Source: Sulfuricellaceae bacterium (GTDB lineage Bacteria; Pseudomonadota; Gammaproteobacteria; Burkholderiales; UBA9220). Taken from it: a stretch of 5,836 bases of DNA. The position numbers and the translations under genes were made by a program. Below the pieces are notes generated by a model. The model had not been told where the DNA came from and made no database searches. It saw nothing but the letters and a program-made list of their open reading frames with translations. Location of the stretch: assembly GCA_019911985.1 (NCBI GenBank), contig JAIOJO010000119.1:1-5836 (forward strand). The letters run 5' to 3'. Position 1 is the first letter of the stretch. The number at the start of each line of letters is the position of its first letter. Positions 1-4,643 of this stretch are shown one piece after another.

Positions 1-683
1 CGCAGGTAATCGGCCGCGATATCCAGAGCGTAGCCTTTGGCATAGCCGCCCAAGTCGAGCTTGACCGCCGGGTTTTTGCTATAGAACTCAATTCCGTCGA
101 TGACGATATCGCGCATTTTCGGCTTAGCTGCAACGAGCCGGGCGATTTCCGCCGGATCGGGCCGCACCGGTTTGAATTCGTCGTTTTGAAAACCCCACAA
201 CTGAATCAGCTTGCCGATGGCCGGGTTAAACAAGCCGCCGGATTGTTCCGACAATTGCGTCGCATCGTGGATCAACGGAATCATGCCGGGAGCAATCGCG
301 GCGCGTGCCGGGCTGTTGGCGAAAACCGTGTTCATGCGCGCCAAGGTGCCGGGTTTCCAAGCATGAAGGCTGTGGTGCAACCGGTCGAAATCGCTGAAAA
401 CCTGTGCCGCCAACTGGCGCGCGCGCTCGTCCTTCTCGCCGTAAATCGATACTTCCACCTGGGTGCCGAAGACAAAACCTTTTTGCTCGTAGAGGGGCTC
501 CTTGCCGCAGCCGGATAGGGAAAAAACGCCCATGCCGAGAAAAACCGCGAACCACATCGGTACAGCCGCGAGGCGAGAGAAGAGACGGCGCACGGCGATG
601 CGCGCGAGTCCGGGCAAAGGTGCCGCCGCGCAAGCCTGCGCGACGTTCTGCGGCGTTTCCGGGCTTAATTCGATTATCGGCAT
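1..683 (-). CDS. apbE: ApbE-like FAD:protein FMN transferase, lipoprotein (3' end outside window)
   Basis: ApbE enzymes move FMN from FAD onto a threonine or serine of target flavoproteins, usually at the periplasmic face of the membrane. The window shows 227 codons; the C-terminal part lies beyond the left edge. Seen: a hydrophobic segment at residues 43-58 ending in the lipobox LSGC (Cys59), so the mature protein is probably a lipid-anchored lipoprotein. After it come FGTQVEVSIYG (72-82), SGGLFNPAIGKLIQLWGF (148-165) and the family hallmark LDLGGYAKG (209-217), where Asp210 and the glycines match the FAD/metal site. The start at 683 is supported by GGAG at 689-692 with 5-nt spacing. It overlaps the end of gshB by 10 bases, so translational coupling is likely. 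This start leaves about 42 residues before the signal segment, which is long. Met43 (codon 557-555) or Val31 (GTG, 593-591) are alternative starts, but neither has a visible ribosome binding site. Family assignment is firm; the target protein is unknown. Confidence 0.88.
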   Translation of the reverse strand, partial: MPIIELSPETPQNVAQACAAAPLPGLARIAVRRLFSRLAAVPMWFAVFLGMGVFSLSGCGKEPLYEQKGFVFGTQVEVSIYGEKDERARQLAAQVFSDFDRLHHSLHAWKPGTLARMNTVFANSPARAAIAPGMIPLIHDATQLSEQSGGLFNPAIGKLIQLWGFQNDEFKPVRPDPAEIARLVAAKPKMRDIVIDGIEFYSKNPAVKLDLGGYAKGYALDIAADYL

Positions 684-1615
684 ACCTGCTCCAAGGCATC
701 GATGAATAGGCCGGCCACATTGCAGCCGGTCTGGGCGGTGATTTCCTGGAAACCGGTGGGGCTGGTGACGTTGATCTCGGTGAGATAATCGCCGATCACG
801 TCCAAGCCCACCAGGAACAAGCCCAAGTCGCGCAGCACCGGCCCGAGGGTCGCGGCGATTTCTTGGTCGCGGCTGGTCAGTGGCTGGGCCACCCCCTTGC
901 CGCCCGCCGCCAGGTTACCCCGCGTCTCGCCTTCCTTGGGTATCCGCGCCAAGGCATAGGGCACCGGCTCGCCGTCGATCAGCAAAATACGCTTGTCGCC
1001 CAGGGCGATTTCGGGAATAAAACGTTGCGCCATGATGGTCTTGCTGCCCAAGGCGGTCAGGGTTTCAATTATCACGTTCAGGTTCGGATCGCCCGCCCGC
1101 ACCCTGAATATGCCGCTGCCGCCCATGGCGTCAAGGGGCTTGAGGATCATATCGCCATGCTCGGCGAGGAAAGCCAGAATCAGGTCGGCGCGGCGTGTTG
1201 CCAGAGTTGGGGCGGTGAATTGAGGAAACTTGGCGATGGCCAGTTTCTCGTTGAAATCGCGGATTGCGCGGGGATGGTTGAATACTCTCGCACCTTGATC
1301 CTGTGCCAATTCCAGCAACTGAGTGCTGTACAAATATTCGTTATCGAAGGGCGGGTCCTTGCGCATCACCACCGCATCGAAATCGCTTAGCGGCCGTGGC
1401 GCCGGGATCGAAGCCCGGTACCAGTCGCATGGATCGCCGCTCAGTTCGATGGAGCGACCATAACTCATCACCTCGCCCCCCTGCAACACGACCTCATCCT
1501 GCATCAGGGCATGCAAAACATGCCCGCGCGCCTGTGCTTCGCGCATCATGGCAACACTGGAATCCTTGTACGTTTTTAAACTATCAAGGGGGTCGAGGAT
1601 AAAGGCAAGCTGCAT
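674..1615 (-). CDS. gshB: Glutathione synthetase
   Basis: Joins gamma-glutamylcysteine and glycine with ATP to make glutathione in the cytoplasm, the second step of the pathway. The 313 residues are close to the E. coli GshB length of 316 and align with it throughout. Seen: MRKDPPFD (84-91), NEKL (122-125), the ATP-grasp core KPLDAMGGSGIFR (159-171), EPVPYALARIP (216-226), the glycine-rich RGNLAAGGKG (232-241), Asp272, and EINVTSPTG (280-288) with metal and substrate contacts. No key residue is missing. The frame is open upstream to an ATG at 1711, but the ATG at 1615 begins MQLAFILDPLDSLKTYKDSS, which matches the E. coli N-terminus; the extra 32 residues have no family counterpart. No clear Shine-Dalgarno precedes 1615. 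The partner gene gshA lies upstream but is separated by a solute-binding protein gene. The stop overlaps the start of apbE (ATGCCGATAA, 674-683). Confidence 0.97.
   Translation of the reverse strand: MQLAFILDPLDSLKTYKDSSVAMMREAQARGHVLHALMQDEVVLQGGEVMSYGRSIELSGDPCDWYRASIPAPRPLSDFDAVVMRKDPPFDNEYLYSTQLLELAQDQGARVFNHPRAIRDFNEKLAIAKFPQFTAPTLATRRADLILAFLAEHGDMILKPLDAMGGSGIFRVRAGDPNLNVIIETLTALGSKTIMAQRFIPEIALGDKRILLIDGEPVPYALARIPKEGETRGNLAAGGKGVAQPLTSRDQEIAATLGPVLRDLGLFLVGLDVIGDYLTEINVTSPTGFQEITAQTGCNVAGLFIDALEQVCR
689..692 (-). promoter_or_regulatory. Ribosome binding site of apbE inside gshB
   Basis: GGAG on the minus strand, 5 nt before the ATG at 683. It lies within the last codons of gshB. It is the main reason for choosing this long apbE start over internal ones that lack any Shine-Dalgarno sequence. 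Confidence 0.6.
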
Positions 1616-1646
1616 GGCGCGTCGGGTCGACAGGAGTGAAAAGGAC

Positions 1647-1675
1647 AGTATAAAGCATGGTGAAGCCGTCGTCCC
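1647..1675 (-). promoter_or_regulatory. Possible gshB promoter
   Basis: TATACT at 1647-1652 (minus strand) fits a -10 box. GGGACG at 1670-1675 sits 17 nt upstream but matches TTGACA at only three positions. Transcription would begin near 1640, about 25 nt before the gshB ATG. The match is weak, so this is tentative. It would give gshB-apbE a transcript independent of the gene upstream. Confidence 0.3.
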
Positions 1676-1726
1676 GGCGACCGGCAGACGTGCGATAAAC
1701 CAGCGGGACAAGACAGGCCGAAGAGA

Positions 1727-1758
1727 CCGGGAAAGAATGGCCCCAAACTCTTTCCCGG
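1727..1758 (-). terminator. Hairpin after the solute-binding protein gene
   Basis: A perfect 10-bp inverted repeat (1727-1736 and 1749-1758, CCGGGAAAGA with TCTTTCCCGG) encloses a 12-nt loop. It begins 7 nt after the stop codon of the gene ending at 1766. On the minus strand it is followed by TCTCTTC rather than a clean run of T. It could be a weak intrinsic terminator, a transcript-stabilising 3' hairpin, or a partial read-through point into gshB. Confidence 0.45.
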
Positions 1759-1765
1759 AGACCGC

Positions 1766-2794
1766 TTATTGGAGGGGCTTCAACTTCAATTCGTCAGCGT
1801 CGGCGCTGACAAAACCGTACTTGGCATAAGCCTCCTGGGCATCCTGGGTTCTCAGAAAATCCAAATACTTACTCGCCATGGCCTTGCGCGGACTGTTGCT
1901 CAAGCCGCCGATCACATAGGCGACCTCGTTGCGCAAACTATCGGCGGGAGGCAGCGCAATCCCTTCTACCTCAGCCCCGCCGCGCACGGCTGCCAGCACC
2001 TCGGTTTTCCACACCATGCCCGCATCGCTACGGCCATCTTTGATGCGTTCGGGCGTTTCGCGGTGGTGCACGGCGGTAAACCAGTTATTCGGCGTCGTTT
2101 GGCAAGATGCGCAAATTTTGCCAGCCGAAATCTTGTCCCAGATACCATGGTTTTCAAACACCTTGCGGACATAGAATTGCATGATCCCTTCGCTCACCGG
2201 ATTAGGATTGGAAGTGCGGACGTCCGCCCTAACCAAGTCGCCGACCCCCTTTATTTTTTTCGGGTTGCCCTTGGCCACCATGATTTGCAGTTCGTTGTGC
2301 ATGTAAGTTTCGTAGCTATCCATCAAACCGGCCTTCTTGAGATCCTCCAGATGGCCGATATTAACGGAACCGTAAATATCGGGGCGGCCTGGATAGTCTT
2401 TGCCTCCATAAGTCCATCCGTTGGATTTGATGGCTTTCAGGATCAGCCCTGGCGGCAGGGTAATCAAGCCTACCGTCACGCCGGGGTTTTTCTTCTGGAA
2501 TGCGTGGATAACGTCGTCCATGGCAAAAAACTGATTGCCGGCCAGCCACAGAATGACCTGGGCATCGCTTTGCATCCTGCCCAGCGCTTCCGGACCCTGA
2601 ATCGACGTTCCATCGGCTGAGTACAGCTTCAGGTCGTGGTCCTTGTCCTTGGGAATGGCGGTCAATCCGGCCGCTTGGGCGGATTTTTGCGCGGCATCCT
2701 CGGCCATGGCCGGAGTGGCGGAGGCAACGCAAGCTGCCAGCGCCGCGACACTGAGTGCGAGGGAAAGTCCCTTTTTCAAACGCTTGTTCTTCAT
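1766..2794 (-). CDS. Periplasmic solute-binding protein, ModA-like (type 2 fold)
   Basis: Probable extracytoplasmic substrate-binding protein of 342 residues. Seen: a Sec signal peptide with positive start MKNKRLKKG, hydrophobic core 10-29 and likely cleavage after AMA (29-31). Next come a strand-like VILWLAGNQFF (80-90), FQKKNPGVTV (99-108) and VAKGNPKKIKGVGDL (173-187), and then a hinge-proximal ERIKDGRSDAGMVWKTEVLAA (249-269). This last pattern and the C-terminal YLDFLRTQDAQEAYAKYGF are typical of molybdate/tungstate-type and related binding proteins (SBP_bac_11 kind). The ligand cannot be named. An insertion with the only two mature-protein cysteines (CASC, 228-231) followed by HHRE (243-246) is unusual for ModA and could bind metal or form a disulfide. 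GAGGA at 2801-2805 supports the start. No permease or ATPase gene is in view, so it may be an orphan receptor. It lies between gshA and gshB. Confidence 0.8.
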   Translation of the reverse strand: MKNKRLKKGLSLALSVAALAACVASATPAMAEDAAQKSAQAAGLTAIPKDKDHDLKLYSADGTSIQGPEALGRMQSDAQVILWLAGNQFFAMDDVIHAFQKKNPGVTVGLITLPPGLILKAIKSNGWTYGGKDYPGRPDIYGSVNIGHLEDLKKAGLMDSYETYMHNELQIMVAKGNPKKIKGVGDLVRADVRTSNPNPVSEGIMQFYVRKVFENHGIWDKISAGKICASCQTTPNNWFTAVHHRETPERIKDGRSDAGMVWKTEVLAAVRGGAEVEGIALPPADSLRNEVAYVIGGLSNSPRKAMASKYLDFLRTQDAQEAYAKYGFVSADADELKLKPLQ

Positions 2795-2800
2795 AGTGTG

Positions 2801-2805
2801 TCCTC
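2801..2805 (-). promoter_or_regulatory. Ribosome binding site of the solute-binding protein gene
   Basis: GAGGA on the minus strand, 6 nt before the ATG at 2794. It is the strongest Shine-Dalgarno sequence in the window and fixes this start. Confidence 0.65.
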
Positions 2806-2886
2806 GTTATAGTTGGATTTAAGTTTTAATGCACCGCAAGCTCCAGGCCCCCCGTCCCGCCTCACGTTCAGAAAGAAAAAAGTAGA

Positions 2887-2906
2887 ATATAATCGATTGA
2901 TTATAT
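2887..2906. promoter_or_regulatory. AT-rich palindrome, candidate operator/promoter
   Basis: A perfect inverted repeat ATATAATC-GATT-GATTATAT (8-bp arms, 4-nt spacer) lies 93 nt upstream of the solute-binding protein start, in an otherwise GC-rich neighbourhood. The minus-strand half contains TATAAT (2900-2905), which could be a -10 box with a poor -35 (TTCAGG, 17 nt upstream). The symmetry suits a dimeric repressor or activator covering the promoter. The regulator is not identifiable from the sequence. The promoter reading is inference. Confidence 0.45.
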
Positions 2907-2952
2907 AAAACTATCGGGGAAACCTGAAGCCGCCAGACTAGCGTGAATTCCG

Positions 2953-2990
2953 AAAAAACGCAAAGCCCCGGGACACGGTTATTCTGGCTT
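2953..2990 (-). terminator. Possible weak terminator after gshA
   Basis: On the minus strand AAGCC (2986-2990) can pair with GGCTT (2963-2967). An inner CCG/CGG pair lies between them, and a run of six T (2953-2958) follows after GCG. The stem is short and bulged, so this is only a candidate. It lies about 54 nt past the gshA stop. Confidence 0.25.
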
Positions 2991-3043
2991 AAAACCCTGA
3001 TCAGGCTATGGGAAATCGCCCTACGCTAGATGAAGAAAGCGCA

Positions 3044-4333
3044 TTACGGCTCGCCGCTTTCCAATTCTTTCGCTGCCGCCAATAAGGCCAAGCGGCCCAA
3101 TACGCCATAGGCGTAAAAACGGTTGGGCGGAGCTTCGACGTTGATCGAGGGATCGGGCAAGGAACAGCAGGTCTCGAAGGCCAGGGGAACGAAACTCATC
3201 CCCGGCGAATTGAGGTTTTCGTCGTGGCCTCGGCCGGTATGGACGCGGTAGAAACCGCCCACCACGAAATGGTCGATCATGTAGACCACCGGCTCGGCCA
3301 CGGCGCCGTTAATACTTTCGAAGGTATGCACGCCTTCCTGCAGAATGACGTCGCTGACTTTCTGGCCTTCCTTGATAATGGCCATTTTATTGCGCTGCTT
3401 GCGGTTGAGATTGCGAATCTCCGCCGCGTCTTTCACCGTCATGATGCCCATTCCGTAGGTTCCGGCATCCGCCTTTATCACGACGTAGGGCTTGTGGCTA
3501 ATACCGTATTCCTGATACTTGACGCGTATTTTTTGCAGCAGGCAATCCACATGATCGGCCAGGCACTCTTCCCCCAATCGATCTTGGAAGCTGATGCCTT
3601 GGCAGGTGGCAAAATAGGGATTAATCAGCCAGGGGTCGAAGTCCAGCTTTTCGGCAAACTCCTCAGCCACCGCATCGTAAGCTCGAAAATGATTGGATTT
3701 GCGGCGGTTTGACCAGCCGGCGTGCAGCGGCGGAATAACATATTGCTTCAAGCCTTTCAGAATATCCGGGATACCCGCCGACAAGTCGTTGTTCAGCAGA
3801 ATGGCACAGGGATCGTAATCCTCCAGTTGCAAGCGCTCGCCGACGCGGCTCGATCTTCCCGACGGCGGCAGCCTGCTGCTGGAGCCGCTAAAACGCGTCG
3901 GCTCGGCGATCTCGGGAATCATCGTGCCGATACGTACTTCCAGCCCGGCTTGACGCAGCAAGTATTGCAGCGTCGCCACGTTCTGCAAGTAAAACGTGTT
4001 GCGCGTGTGGTTCTCCGGAATCAGCAAGAAGCGGCTGGCGGCGGGGCAAATTTTTTCCACCGCGGACATCGCCGCCTGCACGCTCAATGGCGCGAGATCG
4101 GGATTGAGGTTGTTGAACCCGCCGGGGAAAAGATTGGTATCCACGGGAGCCAGCTTAAATCCGCTATTGCGCAAATCCACCGACGCATAAAAAGGGGCGT
4201 TGTTTTCCTGCCACTGAACGCGCAGCCACTGCTCAATGGTCGGCATGGCGCCGAGAATATGCCGCTCCAGCTCCAGCAGCGGCCCGGACAAGGCGGTTGT
4301 AAGATGAGGAACCATAGCAATGTGGGTGTTCAT
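3044..4333 (-). CDS. gshA: Glutamate-cysteine ligase, proteobacterial GshA class (contains an apparent inverted segment)
   Basis: Makes gamma-glutamylcysteine from glutamate, cysteine and ATP, the first step of glutathione synthesis. The 429 residues resemble the small proteobacterial GshA family (TIGR02049/PF08886 type) rather than E. coli GshA. Seen: VDTNLFPGGFNNLN (64-77), LIPENHTRNTFYLQNV (104-119), LLNNDLSAGIPDIL (179-192), glycine-rich VIKADAGTYGMGIM (285-298) as probable nucleotide-binding segment, and EPVVYMIDHFVVGGFYRVH (347-365). Residues 147-162 (RFSGSSSRLPPSGRSS) do not look like the rest. They are bounded by 9-bp inverted repeats (3839-3847, 3894-3902), and flipping the DNA between them gives RLDLPDGGSLLLEPLK in the same frame. 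The deposited orientation may therefore encode an altered enzyme. The start at 4333 has no Shine-Dalgarno; Met7 at 4315 is possible but also lacks one. A promoter at 4350-4378 would give a leader of only about 10 nt. Confidence 0.93.
   Translation of the reverse strand: MNTHIAMVPHLTTALSGPLLELERHILGAMPTIEQWLRVQWQENNAPFYASVDLRNSGFKLAPVDTNLFPGGFNNLNPDLAPLSVQAAMSAVEKICPAASRFLLIPENHTRNTFYLQNVATLQYLLRQAGLEVRIGTMIPEIAEPTRFSGSSSRLPPSGRSSRVGERLQLEDYDPCAILLNNDLSAGIPDILKGLKQYVIPPLHAGWSNRRKSNHFRAYDAVAEEFAEKLDFDPWLINPYFATCQGISFQDRLGEECLADHVDCLLQKIRVKYQEYGISHKPYVVIKADAGTYGMGIMTVKDAAEIRNLNRKQRNKMAIIKEGQKVSDVILQEGVHTFESINGAVAEPVVYMIDHFVVGGFYRVHTGRGHDENLNSPGMSFVPLAFETCCSLPDPSINVEAPPNRFYAYGVLGRLALLAAAKELESGEP
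3839..3902. repeat. Inverted repeat enclosing a 46-bp apparently inverted segment in gshA
   Basis: Perfect 9-bp arms GCCGACGCG (3839-3847) and CGCGTCGGC (3894-3902) flank 46 bp (3848-3893) within gshA. Inverting the 46 bp keeps the reading frame and opens no stop. As given, the segment encodes a Ser/Arg/Pro-rich stretch using AGG, AGA and GGA codons. The reverse orientation encodes Leu/Asp/Gly/Glu-rich sequence with ordinary codons such as CTG, GAC, GGC and GAG. The arms do not extend beyond 9 bp on either side. No known recombinase core site is recognised. Confidence 0.8.
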
Positions 4334-4349
4334 GTGACGAGATAATCGG

Positions 4350-4378
4350 ATTGTAGCGGAAGCCGTCCTGTCCGTCAG
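4350..4378 (-). promoter_or_regulatory. Likely sigma70 promoter of gshA
   Basis: On the minus strand CTGACG (4373-4378, four of six matches to TTGACA) and TACAAT (4350-4355, five of six matches to TATAAT) are separated by exactly 17 nt. The predicted start of transcription is near 4343, leaving about 10 nt before the gshA ATG at 4333. The short leader fits the lack of a Shine-Dalgarno sequence. Confidence 0.5.
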
Positions 4379-4432
4379 AATTACGGATTTAGTCCCTTAT
4401 GACCCCACTCTTTACAAAACATGAGCAGATTT

Positions 4433-4523
4433 GTAGCCTGGATGCAGGCCAAAGGCCGGAATCCGGGGCACGGGGCACCTGCGGGACGCTTCCCCGGATT
4501 CCGCTACGCTCCATCCAGGCTAC
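4433..4523. repeat. REP/MITE-like nested inverted repeat
   Basis: Outer 12-bp perfect arms GTAGCCTGGATG (4433-4444) and CATCCAGGCTAC (4512-4523) enclose a second perfect 12-bp pair, CGGAATCCGGGG (4457-4468) and CCCCGGATTCCG (4492-4503). A tandem GGGGCAC pair (4465-4478) lies at the centre. The arrangement and the CGGAATCCGGG / GTAGCCTGGATG words resemble short dispersed palindromic elements common between genes in many proteobacterial genomes. No transposase is encoded. It sits between the amt terminator and the gshA promoter, so it is probably a non-autonomous insertion in neutral intergenic space. Confidence 0.75.
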
Positions 4524-4584
4524 CTATTTGGTTCCGGCTCGTCCGGCTTAGGGGCTCCTGATTAAGCGGGCGCATGGCCGGACA

Positions 4585-4614
4585 AATAAAAAAAGGGCGG
4601 CCAGGAGGCCGCCC
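4585..4614 (-). terminator. Intrinsic terminator of amt
   Basis: On the minus strand GGGCGGCC-TCCT-GGCCGCCC (4595-4614), a perfect 8-bp GC-rich stem with a 4-nt loop, is followed directly by seven T (4588-4594) and then ATTT. It lies 29 nt after the amt stop codon. This is a textbook Rho-independent terminator and separates amt from gshA transcription. Confidence 0.93.
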
Positions 4615-4643
4615 AAGATCGCTTTGTTTAAATCGAAATATTA

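Noticed and set aside
1616..1711. Longer gshB start at 1711
   Set aside because: The extra 32 residues have no counterpart in GshB, and the ATG at 1615 matches the family N-terminus.
2102..2113. CASC in the solute-binding protein as a c-type haem site
   Set aside because: Haem attachment needs CxxCH; here the second Cys is followed by Gln.
2888..2893. TATAAT on the plus strand as a rightward promoter
   Set aside because: No plus-strand gene lies downstream; the match follows from the symmetry of the palindrome.
3845..3895. Compensating frameshifts as the explanation for the odd GshA residues 147-162
   Set aside because: One alternative minus-strand frame runs straight into TAG after the left junction. 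The other gives an Ala/Arg-rich string with no resemblance to the flanks. Only the reverse-complement reading between the repeats gives sensible sequence in frame.
4531..4584. Rest of the gap between the repeat element and the amt terminator
   Set aside because: I see no gene, convincing hairpin or promoter in it beyond short GTCCGGC-like word repeats.
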